A DNA stretch of 64,000 nucleotides from contig NC_026656.2 in assembly GCF_000004075.3 (NCBI RefSeq), positions 18,858,607 through 18,922,606 of the forward strand, written 5' to 3'. Origin of the DNA: Cucumis sativus (Eukaryota; Streptophyta; Magnoliopsida; Cucurbitales; Cucurbitaceae). A model generated the notes under the pieces. That model made no database searches and had not been told where the DNA came from. It saw nothing but the letters and a program-made list of their open reading frames with translations. Of this stretch, positions 50,320 to 61,769 are shown piece after piece; positions within the stretch are counted from its first letter, which is position 1; each line of letters starts with the position of its first letter. The position numbers and the translations under genes are program-made.

Positions 50320-52689
50320 TTAATACAGAGTTTCAACCTCTTTTCCTTTGCTACTACCACTGTAGCGGCAGCCATGGGGTTGGAGCTTTCCTGGATTCTC
50401 GTCCTCAGAATCACTTGACTCCATTAAAAGCCCTTCCAGGCATCTTCGTCTTATTCTGGGGTCATACGTAACCTTCTCGGCAGGTGTCGCTATGTATTTT
50501 GATTTTCTAGTATGATGATCAGACTCTAATTCATCTTGACAATTTGTTGGTTCTCCTGGGAATTTCAACTTGATTCCTGGATTATTTTCGGTAAATGAGG
50601 TGTTGAACGTGATTGAGTTGTTGATACCTTGTACATTGAGGTTGATGTATAATTCCAGGGGTGGTGGATCTGGATTCTCTTCTGTTGTTGAATCTTTCGC
50701 TGTTTCGTTGTTTGAATTTTCTTTGATGTCTGTGGAACTTTCAGGGCTTTGATCTGGATTACTTTTGTAATGATGGTTGACGTGGATTGAGCTTTCGCTT
50801 TTGGCTTCGTCGGAGAGTAAGTGCATTGATGTTCCTTTGTTATCGCCGATCATTGTTGTGAGACTCTTTGGATTTTCTTCATCTGAATATTTGATGTTTA
50901 GTTTGTTAAAAGCTTTGGATAGGTCTTCCATGGATTCGTCTTGTTGTGTGTTATTTTCTGGTTCAAATGATGAACGACTTTTGGAAGATGTGATTAATGT
51001 GCTTCTAGATGCTTTGGTTTGAAATGCATTGGTTGTCTTTGCCCCATCTTCCTTAGTTTCTTTTGACTCTGTTTGTGATTCTAGAGAGGAATCTAAGCCC
51101 TTTTCTATGGCTTGATCAGATTGTGTGGGGTTTTCAGAAGAGTCCTTGTACGAATGAGGATTGGAAGTGTTCTTAGAAGCAAGCTCTTCCTTATTTTCGT
51201 TCTTGGATGTCAGCTCTTCCTTGGTTTCATGCTGAGTTTTTGATTCTTCCAATTCCACTGGTTTCACGTTTGGTTTCGGGGACTTCTTTGATTCGGCTTG
51301 TATCTGACTTTCTCCACTTGTAGGTATAGCTTTTGGGGATGGATTTGCGGGATCGGAAAGGATTCTATCTGTTGTTTGGTCTCCAATGGATGCAGTAGGT
51401 TCAATAGGCTGTTGTGAGGTTGATTGTGCAGTAGGTTTTCTAGACAAATGAGATGGAGACTGAACCCGGAAGGTTTTTTCTGATGGTGGTTGTAGAGAAT
51501 TTTCTTGAGATGGCGACCGTGGCGGCATAGAAGAATCTTGAGATGGAAATTTTAACTTAGAAGATGATGAAGGCTGAGAATCAGCTTTAAATCTTGATTG
51601 CGATAATGATGGTTTTAAATTTGGATGGTGTTGAATTCCAATGGTTGCAGGAGATTCAGTAGGCTGTTGTGTTGTTGATTGTGCAGTAGATTTTCTGGAC
51701 GAATGAGATGGAGATTGAACCCGAGAGGTTTTAACCGATGGTTGTTGTCGGGAAATTTCATGAGATGGCGACCGTGGTGGCGTAGAAAAATCTTGAGATG
51801 GAAATGTTGATCTTGAAGACGGTGAAGGGTGAGAATCAGCTTTAAATCTTGATTGTGATGGCTGTTTTGAATTTGGATGGCTTTGAATTCGAATGGTTGC
51901 AGGAGACTCAACAGGTTGTTTTGATGTTGATTGTGTAGTGGGTTTTCTGGACAAATTAGATGGAGACTGAACCCGAGAGGTTTTTTCCGATGATTGTTGT
52001 CGAGAATCTTCTTGAGATAGCGACTGTGCCGGCAGAGACGGATCTCGAGATGGAAGTGCTGACCTTGAAGACGATGAAGGCTGAGAATCAGCTTTAACTT
52101 TTAATTGTGAAGTTGGTTTTGAATTTGGATGCTTTTTATTGGATGTTTGAGATGATGAAGACGACGCCTTTGAAGCAATCCGAGGAGGTGTAGCTGCAAC
52201 TGTTGCAGGCGATGAAGGCTTTGAAGAAGCATCCTTTGAAGGGGAGAAAACTTTGCCTGCTGGTGATGACGGCTTTGAACTATCCTGAGACTGGGATCCC
52301 TTGCCTGATGTTGAAGGCTTGTCGGAAGCAACTGAAAATTGAGGAATTGCTTTCGATGATGATGAAGGCTTGGAAGCTGCTCGAGACCGGTTTTTGGCTC
52401 GAGTTGTTGATGGCTGAGAATGAACTTTGCCTGCCTTGTGAGATTTTGAAGGCGGCATAGTTTCACTTCTTTCAGCTGCCTGAGCTGTTGCTAGAGGAGG
52501 TTCTTCTGGTTTTGTCTCAGGAGACTGATCTGGTTGGTGTCGAATATTCGGCACAGTATCGGCTGCAGAAGCAGAACCTTCGGATTCATCTGTAGGCCCA
52601 AAACTCCGTTCTGGCGACTCATTTGCAGAACGAGAAGAAGCTTTTAACGATTGCCAAGGAAGTAGAATGCGCAATTGTGAAAGTGACAT
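50320..52689 (-). CDS. Ser/Pro-rich low-complexity protein with internal triple repeat, function unknown
   Basis: One uninterrupted frame gives 789 residues from the first ATG at 52689 (MSLSQLRILLPWQSLKASS). The open frame extends 17 codons further upstream without an ATG, so an unseen upstream exon is possible. The body is Ser, Pro, Lys, Thr and Gln rich and probably disordered. Three near-identical in-frame units of 84-85 residues (about 51365-52110) carry FKADSQPSSSS, SRVQSPS and SRKPTAQST. The C terminus is different and looks conserved: LELYINLNVQGINNSITFN, then YIATPAEKVTYDPRIRRRCL and EGLLMESSDSEDENPG. There is no signal peptide or membrane span. The basic and acidic patches suggest a nuclear protein. 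A relation to Arabidopsis nucleolar-like proteins At4g39190/At2g21560 is only a guess from memory and position. Confidence 0.8.
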   Translation of the reverse strand: MSLSQLRILLPWQSLKASSRSANESPERSFGPTDESEGSASAADTVPNIRHQPDQSPETKPEEPPLATAQAAERSETMPPSKSHKAGKVHSQPSTTRAKNRSRAASKPSSSSKAIPQFSVASDKPSTSGKGSQSQDSSKPSSPAGKVFSPSKDASSKPSSPATVAATPPRIASKASSSSSQTSNKKHPNSKPTSQLKVKADSQPSSSSRSALPSRDPSLPAQSLSQEDSRQQSSEKTSRVQSPSNLSRKPTTQSTSKQPVESPATIRIQSHPNSKQPSQSRFKADSHPSPSSRSTFPSQDFSTPPRSPSHEISRQQPSVKTSRVQSPSHSSRKSTAQSTTQQPTESPATIGIQHHPNLKPSLSQSRFKADSQPSSSSKLKFPSQDSSMPPRSPSQENSLQPPSEKTFRVQSPSHLSRKPTAQSTSQQPIEPTASIGDQTTDRILSDPANPSPKAIPTSGESQIQAESKKSPKPNVKPVELEESKTQHETKEELTSKNENKEELASKNTSNPHSYKDSSENPTQSDQAIEKGLDSSLESQTESKETKEDGAKTTNAFQTKASRSTLITSSKSRSSFEPENNTQQDESMEDLSKAFNKLNIKYSDEENPKSLTTMIGDNKGTSMHLLSDEAKSESSIHVNHHYKSNPDQSPESSTDIKENSNNETAKDSTTEENPDPPPLELYINLNVQGINNSITFNTSFTENNPGIKLKFPGEPTNCQDELESDHHTRKSKYIATPAEKVTYDPRIRRRCLEGLLMESSDSEDENPGKLQPHGCRYSGSSKGKEVETLY
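51365..52110 (-). repeat. In-frame triple repeat (84-85 codons each)
   Basis: On the plus strand GAGAATCAGC recurs at 52083, 51831 and 51576, spacings of 252 and 255 bases, both multiples of three. Flanking sequence stays highly similar through each unit, indicating tandem duplication within the coding region. Confidence 0.9.
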
Positions 52690-54145
52690 AACAGACAATA
52701 AAGGAATGCTGGGGTTTATCAATGAAGTTATCCTATCCAAAGCAATATATAATTTGGCATTGGATACTTTGGAAACATGCCAACTTTTGCACTAGCTTTT
52801 CCTTCAGAACTTCCTTCTTTAGCTTTCTTTTACCTTTCTGTTCAAAAAGGAATATAGGATGGATGGTTTTGCCTTCTCAAATAAGATATTTCCTTCTTAA
52901 ATGAGCGAAAACATCATATTCAATCCTAAAGTTTACAGTTGCATTTACCTTTGATTTTCAATTGCGTAGGGATGACAACGAGACGAGGAAAATTTGTCCG
53001 CATTTTCTAACCAGACTGAAGACTTTCGTTTTGGTTCGTGCTGGATCTCGACAAGGCATTGCTCCAAAAACCTTACCATCCGTAAGTCTACTTTCTTTCT
53101 TTACCCCCCTACCAAGTAAAGAAGAAGGAATCCCCTTTTCCTTGGAGGCATTACACTTTTTGTGGTAAAATCAAAATGAATTGGCTTAAGACTTAAGATG
53201 TACATAGAGAAGCAAAGGCTTTTGTGCCTAAAAGAAAAGGGGGATTTGGTTTGGATAGAGAAGATCGGAAGAAAGTTTTGGAAATGCAAAAGAAAACATG
53301 ACTCTTTAAGTTTAGATGGCACAAGAATATATTCCACATTTGAGAAAATATAATTCTAAACATTTGGTATCTTTTAAGATTTTTTTAGTAATAATATTGT
53401 TTTTAAAAATGAAAATACTAATAATTTTTTTATTTTAAAACATAATTTTAAATTACAAGTAACATATACTATTGCTTCTATTTTTTTACTGTTTATAATT
53501 CATTCACTTTTTTTATATACATATTTATCTCTCATGTTTCTTTGTTAGAAAATTAAAATCAGAATCAATACATTTTTAGGCTTTTATGCTTTTATGTATT
53601 AAGCATTCATACCTCTTACCCATTCCAAATAGCGTTTTTTGATGAAAACATTATGAAGAAAGCAAAAAAAAAAAAAAAAAAAGGGTGCAATAACTCCACC
53701 CAAAATCAACCCAAGGATCAATATCGGTGGACGCTATATCCCAAGCCACATGTAATATTTTTTTCCTGTTCTTCATTTTGATAATTGAAGCAAAGAATAT
53801 GTTTACTAATCGCAATGTTAATTGAAAAGTAGTTTCTTGATGAAATCAATTAGGATCAATAATGATTGCAAAGACATTCTTGTAAAGCAAAGAATAGTGT
53901 GCACTAATCAAATTAGTTTCATAATGAGATGAACGATAATTACAAGTTATTCTTGTTTATCCTATTTCAAAATGTTCGTGCGTTCATCTTCAAACAGAGC
54001 TTCCTATCACAGTCCAATCCAGATCCTAGGTCAATTATCGTACTAATCTTCACAAAGTTTTTCAATTGTAATAGAAACGACCAAATGAAAATTTATTCAA
54101 ATTAACTAATGATTTCCTTTCAAACTTTTGATGAACAGATCTAAA
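52690..54145. other. Spacer between divergent genes, with possible CBSX3 leader exon
   Basis: It probably holds the promoters of the Ser/Pro-rich gene (left) and the CBSX3-like gene (right). A candidate non-coding leader exon ends at CATCC-GTAAGT (53081). If used with the AACAG acceptor at 54138, it would make a 5'UTR intron of about 1.06 kb. A long A run lies near 53665-53682. Confidence 0.4.
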
Positions 54146-55611
54146 ATGCAGGGGGTCATGAGAGCAGTACGATCATGGCAAGAGACGTTAAAGAAGATCA
54201 CGGTCATGCAACATTCGTATAGAAGAGAGATGAGTAAAGTGAAAAATATCTTGGAAGGATTGGAACTAGAAGGTGGTTCATCTTCCTCACTGAAAAGTTT
54301 GGAGAATATTACTGTCAGAGAGATCGTTTCGAAAAAGGGAGAAGGAGGTATTGGCTCCTCCTGGATATCCTGTAGGGCAGAGGATACTGCAATTGACGCT
54401 GTGCAAAATGTAGGGAGTTTTGTTTGGTTTTTGCCATTTTCAAAAGCAGGAATGTTTTTTCCTTGGAAGAATGAGGACTTCTTCTTTGTTGCAGATGGCT
54501 AGACATAACATTGGATCTTTGGTGGTGATGAAGTCTGAAGGAGAAAACATAGCTGGGATTGTTACAGAACGAGGTAAACCTAAAGGCTACCCTGATGGAT
54601 AATAATTGTTTTTTTCCTCTCAAACTTATTTCAATGTATTATTACTTTCTTAAATTTGAAAAAAAAATTGTTTGGTCCTAGGATTTCAAAATGTTAGGTG
54701 TTTGGAGTAAGGTGTAAAATAGTAAGGAGTAAGGTTATAAATTCCTAGACCTCACTGTTGATTTGATAAGATATAATTAAATTGATAGTTCTTATAAATT
54801 AATAAACAAACATTAACACTAAAAACTTAAGGCAAGTATTAAGTGAGAAATCAATGTAAGTTTAAATAATCCAACCTAAGGATCAAATAGAAACAAAACT
54901 CAAATTTAAGGGTAAAATTGTAACATTAAACCTACAGATAAATTGAAAATGAACTCAAACCTTAAAATTAAAGTGGGGTAAGTACGTAGCATTTTGAAAC
55001 CTAAAGATCCAAGGGTAGTTTTTCGGGGAAGGAAAAGGAAGAAAGTAGGTTCTCCTTTGAGCTCTATTCCATGAATATCATCAACTTGGTGACTGCTGAT
55101 TTCTGATGATCCTAAGCAGACTACCTGAAGAAAATAATAGCAGATGGGAGATCTCCCATATACACAAAAGTTGGAGAAATAATGACTCATGAGGTTATTT
55201 TCTGTCTTCCCTTGGCTACAAAACCAGTTTACAAACAACAGTTCTCAAGCATACATTTTTATTTTTCCATCAACAGGACAAACTAGTAACCATAACGTCG
55301 GACACGAACATCCTTAAAGCAATGCAGCTTATGACAGGTAAATACTAAATGTAGTTTAATTTAGATTCTGAAATTACCATTACAAAAAGGGAAGTCAGCT
55401 CCTTCTTCAGCTGCATCAACGATCATCCAAGAGGAGAATAATCCAGTTGAAGTTTTTGGCATTTGCAGAGAATCACATAAGACATATTCCTGTGATAGAT
55501 GGAAAACTAGTTGGCATGATTTCTATTGTAGATGTTGCCAGAGCAGTTGTAAAGCAGCAAAATGGGGAACTTGAGCAACTAAACAACTATATAAAAGGAG
55601 AATATTATTAA
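54146..55611 (+). CDS. CBSX3: CBS-domain protein, CBSX3-like (mitochondrial)
   Basis: Arabidopsis CBSX3 is a mitochondrial protein with a CBS pair that binds adenosine ligands and regulates thioredoxin o. Five exons (54146-54409, 54495-54573, 55120-55193, 55277-55337, 55469-55611) join in frame to 206 residues, the family size. The start MQGVMRAVRSWQETLKK matches the family's MQGV and suits a targeting peptide. An ATG five codons upstream is in frame but precedes a likely splice acceptor (AACAG, 54138). CBS 1 includes MARHNIGSLVVM and IAGIVTERDYLKKIIADGRS. CBS 2 includes KVGEIMTHEDKLVTITSDTN and NHIRHIPVIDGKLVGMISIV. The C-terminal end is NNYIKGEYY. Every junction keeps frame. Confidence 0.95.
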
Positions 55612-56205
55612 AACTCAAATCTAAGAATCAGAAAATACACAATTCATGCAACAGAAACACTCTTTATTGAGAGACAGCCCGACAATGGATACCATGTAAA
55701 AGCAAAAGAAGGAAAAAGATTTAAAAGAAGTCAAAGCATAGTGTGAAATCTTTATATTTTATTTTATTTTATTTTTATATATATGTGAGTATGCACACGA
55801 CCCTAAAATATTGGTTAGCCAGGAAACTCGCAAGAGGTAGGTGACTGGATTAAATCCGTTCCCTCCAGGTCCTTATTTAGTGGTCAATGAATAATAGTTT
55901 TTTTTCCATGTATTCTTATCTTATTAACTTCATGAAAAATACTACTCGTAAGGTATATGCAACCAAGAATATAGCATGGTTAAAGAAAACTAGAGAGGGG
56001 TTTAACCTATAATCAGTTGGGGGAAATAACAATTCCTCACAAAGCAATGCTGAGATGCCAATTATTTCCATAGAGATCCCATACCATCCTACAAAATCTT
56101 TCTAGCCACTAGCTTTGCACAGAATTCAAGTTGATGGTAAAATATTCACATTTCCGCCAGCAGCAATGAATTGTCGATAAATTTATGAACTATCAAAAAA
56201 TCATC
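55612..56205. other. Convergent 3' region between CBSX3 and NFD5 genes
   Basis: About 600 bases where two convergent genes end. It should hold both 3' untranslated regions. No other feature is seen. Confidence 0.5.
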
Positions 56206-58982
56206 TCAAGGTAGTCTTTTGCCACGAAGAGCTTGAGAAGTCCTCAGAGCCATTTGAAGAGGTTGGGAAGCAATAAAACCCTGGGCCTCCATAACACCCT
56301 CCATCCTTTTAGCATCCTGCAAAAAGCCACCTGCTACAAGTCCATTTATGATCCTTTCAAAATCATCATGTCCCAACTCCTGCTTTTTAGCTTCCAAGAT
56401 CTTCAGAGCTTGCAGCGCCTTTTTCTCAATCCCAGCTCTTGAGTACATATCACATAGGCTAATACGAACCTTAATGGGGAGATAGTGACCCTGTGCGCCA
56501 ATCTTGGCTAATACCTGCTCGGCTTCTTCAACCAGCTGCAACTTACCCAACCAATCTACAAGAACAGCATAAGTTGCAAGCCCAGGCTCAAAGCCATCCT
56601 TTTCAAGTTGTAGTAAAAGATCCAAAGCCTTGTCCAACAGATTCTTCTTTTCATAGGCTGCAATCATACTTGCAGTGCACCTGTCATCAGGTGCGTGCCC
56701 AAGTTTTATCATGTAGTCAAAATTGTTCCTTGCCTTATCAGGATCGCCAGCTTGCCCATATGCCTCGACGAGCAATGTACATGATTCCAAATTTGGAGAG
56801 ATGCCAGCAAACTGCATAGTAGCAGCAATTCTTCCAGCGCCACTAACATAACCACATTGGGAAAATGATCTAAGTAATGCCATGTAAATGTCCTGGCTGG
56901 GTTTGATGTCCCTTGCTTCCATATCTCTCATCAGTGACTCCCCCAACTTGGGTTGTCCAGCATTTACATATGCCATTATCATGGAATTATATACCTTCTC
57001 ATCTGGTTGGAAGCCGTGACTCCTCAAGGAATCAAAAGCTTTCTTCGCACTATCAAGATTGCCTGCCTTGCTATACATATGAATCAAATATATGGTTGTC
57101 AATATGTCCGGTGCAATGCCCTTCTCATTCATCTTGACAAGAATCCTCTCAGCATCCTCTAGGCGATTCTCTTTAGCATAGACCTCAATAAGCTTAGAGT
57201 AGTCACGGATGTTGGTCTGGAAAGACTCTTCACTCAAAAGAAGTTCTGCTACCTTCATTCATAATAAGCAACAAGTTTGAATTAGGGTCTTATTGCTAAC
57301 ATTAAATCGTTCTTTATAATATGCAGTAGAAAAGTTTCATTGATACACACACCCATTGCATAACACCATCAAAAGAGCAGAGGCCAACTTCACGCCAAAT
57401 ATATGACAATCCAAACAAAAGCAACCAAGATCTCATAAAGCAAGCACCAATTCTAACTATTAATACAATGGATAAATGAAATTTCCTCTCCTCTGTTCAG
57501 GACACATAAACATTAAGCAATAACAATTAAGAAAAACAACATAAGGTAAGTGGAAAAAGAAAAAAAACGACAACAATCTTCTCCTTCGTTTATACCAATC
57601 CTCCGTGGAAAACAGCAGCTTCTACTCCAATAATTGATTGTTAAGCACATATACTAGATCGTTACACAAGTAAAAATTATTTGTTTCTGAAATTAAAAAT
57701 GTTGATCTGCAAGATATATCTTGATAGGATTCTACATGGTTTGCATTGACAACACAAGTCTATTTAATGTGTGCAACAAGTATATATATAGGGTAACTGA
57801 GTGAATTTTGAAACAAACAATCAAAATTGTACTATAACGCAAGGCAAGAGTGGGAAATAAAAGATGCTGTTTTACCTTGAAGTATAAGAATCTATTCTTC
57901 TCATTCAACCTATCAAGTAAGGTAATCCAGTCAATCCTAGTGGGTTGAAGAAGCTCTTTCCATTCAGCCAATAATGGAGATGGGTCGTCGTTCTCATTTA
58001 ACAAAAGAATTTTCTCTGTGACCAGTTTGCACATCCCAGAAATTGGCTTTGGTTCCTGCGGCAATATCAGCTTCTCTGCCACATGTAATTTGTCTGCTAA
58101 TTCACTCCACTTAGGATCAGATAAATCAAGACCATAAATCTTGTACTTTAACTTCCCTCGCCTTTTGGGAAGAGAAACAGCCTCGGATTTCACCTCAGAT
58201 GCAGCCTCTGCACCACTTGCAGAATCCTTGTTTTCTTCCTGGGTACGTGCCTCTTTTCTGAGCTGCTCCAGACTCTCGTAAAACTCACTTTCCTCCATTT
58301 TCTCACGGGCCCATTTGAACCTAAATTCCCTCAGCATATCCCCTCGAATACCAACTTCCCCAGCAAACCTACACATTTCCTGAACTTCCCTGGACAGGAG
58401 AAAACCCTTCATTTTCTCCTTCTTTGTAGCCTTCTTCATATCATCCAAAACCATGTTGCTAACTTCAGTTACCGTCTTCCACAAATCCTCACTTAGGTCC
58501 CAATCTGGATTATCAGTTGAAGCCTTTAGCGTCTGCTCAAACCTACCCTTTTCCATTTCAGATACTACTTTTTCCACTATCATCAAAAGCATTGCATTAA
58601 CTGTTTGCTTATCGTAATCCGGAAATTCTTCAGAAATCTTCTCGCGCATTATCCAAACAAATCTGGATAAGAACTCGTTCATTGATCCATCATCATCCTC
58701 AACTTCTGCAGATTCAGGTTTTGGCTCAATTGCTGCATTACTCAACTTGGTTACAGTGAAGTGAATGCACCTACTGAAAAGTGAATTCAATTTGCTGAGC
58801 TCAAAATTTCTAGCAGCAAGTGATGAATAATAACCACGGTGTGAATCAAGCAAAGAAAACGAGGGTTTTGTGATGAATATGTGAGTGGCATTTATGTTAG
58901 GTGATTGCCGATCCAGTAAGTTGCCATTGATTTTTGAAAAATTCTTCCGTGTTTGACGCAGGAGTAAATGCTTTAAGCTCAT
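56206..58982 (-). CDS. NFD5: PPR protein, NFD5-like (organellar RNA binding)
   Basis: PPR proteins bind organelle RNA through 35-residue helical repeats. Arabidopsis NFD5 (At1g19520) is needed for nuclear fusion in the female gametophyte and is probably mitochondrial. Two coding exons (57876-58982 and 56206-57252) join in frame to 717 residues. I chose ATG 58982 (MSLKHLLLRQTRKNFSKING), which has a basic, acid-poor mitochondrial-type start. The open frame runs on upstream into what looks like a 5'UTR intron (59011-59539, CAG-GTCCCA to CAACCAG). The N-terminal half (to about residue 370) is helical and not PPR, with LPKRRGKLKYKIYGLDLSDP. The second exon carries about eight P-class repeats, such as DYSKLIEVYAKENRLEDAER and TTIYLIHMYSKAGNLDSAKK. 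Confidence 0.93.
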
Positions 58983-58999
58983 CTTTGGTCCCTTGCCTT

Positions 59000-60849
59000 G
59001 TTTGGAACCCCTGGTTGCAAATGAGGAAAAAAAATTGGATTTTCCAAGATTGTAAACAGGAAGGAAACAGGAAAAAAAAAAAAACAAATAAACAAACAAC
59101 AACAACAAAACCGTTCCCAACAGCAGCTCCCTGTGTCTCAATTCCTTCAATTAAACTCAAACTCAAAGTTAGTTTTCTATCTTGTTTCCCTTGTATTTTG
59201 TTGTTCATTTCAATTGATCACGATTGTTTCAACTTTTTCAAATACAGTTATCTTTCAACAAGATTTTCATACCAAACCATATACATCTTTCTTTTCTCTT
59301 TGTTTATTGATTCGGATAAGAATGCTAGGCAATTTGTTCCCCATTCATTAATTGATTTAATTCCCTTTTCTTCTTCTAACTTGTGAGGCAAAGATTCTGA
59401 GTTTTAAGCTTTCATTAAGACTAGTGGAACGTGGGTTGAACAACAAATCAACCATTGATTTTCTTCTGTGAAGCGTATAAACCAACAAAACCGAGCAAAA
59501 CAAAAATATATATAAACGCAAAAAATAAAGCATTGGGACCTGAAAAATGAGCTGATGCAGAGCGATCTCACAAACGGAAGTGGTTAGGGGCTGAACCACT
59601 GTGTTTCTGAGAAGAAAAAACCAAAGATAATTAACTTAGATTGGTCGGAGGGGCGAGAGAATTAGAAAAGGAGAGGTCACAACAATTTCGTTGGAAGGCG
59701 GAGAGTGCTGCGGCAGTGACCGGTGAGGCGGCGGCAGGAACGAACAGCGCGGGGAAGGCAGTGGGTACCAATGGTAATATGGGGGTGACTGAACTGAAGT
59801 AGGGTTTAGGAAAAGAGCAACCTTGATGGTTGACGGAATTTTTTTTTAAAAAAAAAACGATCTTTTGCCTACGACGAAATTACAGGAATAAGAGAAATGA
59901 AATTACAAAATTATTACGAAATTGTACCCTAAAATTTAAATGATACAAAGTTTGAGAATTTAATAACATTCTAATCTCAACCTCTCTAAATAGGGTTTAT
60001 TTATTTAAAATTAAAAGATTTAATAGTAAAGAAAAAAAGAGTTAGGTTAACCCTATGTGAACTTAGTGTTAGGTTTTAATTATAAACTTACGTTTGAAAA
60101 TATCAAATTTACCCTTCAACTTTAATTTTGTCTCAAGTATATATATTTTCCTACCATACTATAAATAGAAAACGAGCCTCATAATCGAGCGGTTAAAAAC
60201 GATGAAAGGTATTTCTAATGGCATTTGTAAATTTCTAAAATAACAATACTATTGTTATTATTATTCCTTCACATTAACCATCAACATCAATTTCTTCATT
60301 ATTTCAACATATAAAGAAAAACTACATTATGACAAAAGTGTTAAAAATAATTACAAATTATATTGGATGAATTTTATAATTTTATAATACTTTTTTAGTT
60401 AATTTGATCTATTTGGCTATATTCCAAAACATGAAAATAAAATTGGAGAAAAATAATTAAAATCTAGAGCAGCTATAAATGAAACTTAAGTTTGAGAGGG
60501 GACGGATATTGTGTCTAATTTTAACAAAAATGATATAATAAAAAGAAAGGGCATATTTGTAAAATACCATCTAATGCACGAATGACGGAGCGTTGATCTG
60601 GAGTTGCAGCATGTCCGGAGCCAAATAAAACGCACCGTTCCGAGTGAGTAGATGTCCAAATTGCCCTTCCTTTTGTGGGATATTCTACCCTATTGTGCAA
60701 TCCCCATTTCTTCCTCGTAGCTTTTACTCAGCCTTCCTCGTTTCCACCATTTTTGAAGCAGATACAAGAAGAAGAAGCCCAAAAGCTTCCAGTGATCTTG
60801 GTAGCCTCTGAATAGCGCGAGATCAGAGAGCAAAAGGAAGAAGAAGACG
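59000..60849. promoter_or_regulatory. Divergent promoter region, NFD5 (left) and gamma-CA1 (right)
   Basis: The two genes point away from each other. The left part contains the inferred NFD5 5'UTR intron (59011-59539) and leader exon (from 59540 up to about 59760, GC-rich near 59690-59770). The middle is AT-rich and featureless. The right end, from about 60700, is the CT-rich leader of the carbonic anhydrase gene. Confidence 0.5.
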
Positions 60850-61769
60850 ATGGGAACTCTGGGCAAAGCTATTTACACCGTTGGATTTTGGATCCGTGAG
60901 ACTGGTCAGGCAATCGATCGCCTTGGCTGCCGCCTCCAAGGAAGATATTTCTTCCAAGAACAGCGTAAGCATTGGTTTATTCTTCTTTTTTCTTTTCTGG
61001 GTATACCGCGTTTTCTCTAGTATTGGATCTTTCCACCCTTAATTTTGACTGGATCAGCTTGTGGTAATGCTAATTCATGCTGTCTGAATTTGATTGATAA
61101 AATACAGCTTATGAGTCGTTCAGGGTGCGTGTGTTTTTAATTTTAACTGAATTGAATAGATATTCGGTACGTCAAGGAGAATATTGATTCTCAGTTTGTG
61201 AAATGGCTGAGGTTTCGAGTGTTAGGTTTAGGGATACGTTCATGAATTCTTTTGGGATTTGTATTAGAATTGTTGATTTTTGGTATTTGAAGCAACGTAG
61301 GATGAATGCTTCTATGCTTTTCGATGGGGGGTGTCTAATGCGGTCAAACGGTACTTACTGGGTTATTGTGGAATTTTTAATTAAAAATGCTGATGTACTT
61401 TGAGAGTGAAGGTTGTAGTGAAATTACTCACTTGGGGATTTCAAAGTGTGATTGTTGATGGCATCGTCAGTGTAACACATTTCTTGTTATACATATTTTG
61501 CTTAATTTTCTGTTGTGTCTGGGTTGTTGTTGTGATATATCGATTTGGCTATGACTTATGACTTCCCCTTTCTTGTTCCATCGTCTTGATACCTGATGGT
61601 TTAATATGTCCGAGGTTTCTTGCAGTGTCTAGGCATCGCACTCTGATGAATGTATTTGATAAGGCTCCTGTTGTTGACAAGGATGCATTTGTAGCTCCAA
61701 GTGCATCCATTATTGGGGACGTTCAAGTTGGACGAGGATCTTCCATTTGGTATGGGTGCGTTTTGAGAG
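60850..61769 (+). CDS. GAMMACA1: Gamma carbonic anhydrase 1, mitochondrial complex I subunit (5' exons only)
   Basis: Plant gamma carbonic anhydrases form a trimeric domain on the matrix side of mitochondrial complex I. Exon 1 (60850-60964) encodes MGTLGKAIYTVGFWIRETGQ, then IDRLGCRLQGRYFFQEQ. Exon 2 (61626-61769) adds LSRHRTLMNVFDKAPVVDKD and IGDVQVGRGSSIWYGCVLRG. Together they give 86 residues, matching the start of Arabidopsis At1g19580 (about 275 residues). Exon 2 opens the left-handed beta-helix of hexapeptide repeats. The zinc-binding histidines lie in later exons that are not in the window. The second intron starts at 61770 and exceeds 2.2 kb because of inserted repeats. Neighbour NFD5 is likewise close to it in Arabidopsis. 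Confidence 0.95.

Noticed and set aside
50106-50471. 121-codon plus-strand frame at the 3' end of the Ser/Pro-rich gene
   Set aside because: It overlaps the conserved C-terminal coding region of the minus-strand gene and has no family match.
52962-53168. 68-codon frame beginning near MRRDDNETRK
   Set aside because: It has no similarity and is crossed by a good splice donor at 53082. It is more likely untranslated leader.
56493-57162. Plus-strand open frames inside the PPR gene
   Set aside because: They are antisense shadows of the PPR repeats. The minus-strand protein is clearly the real one.
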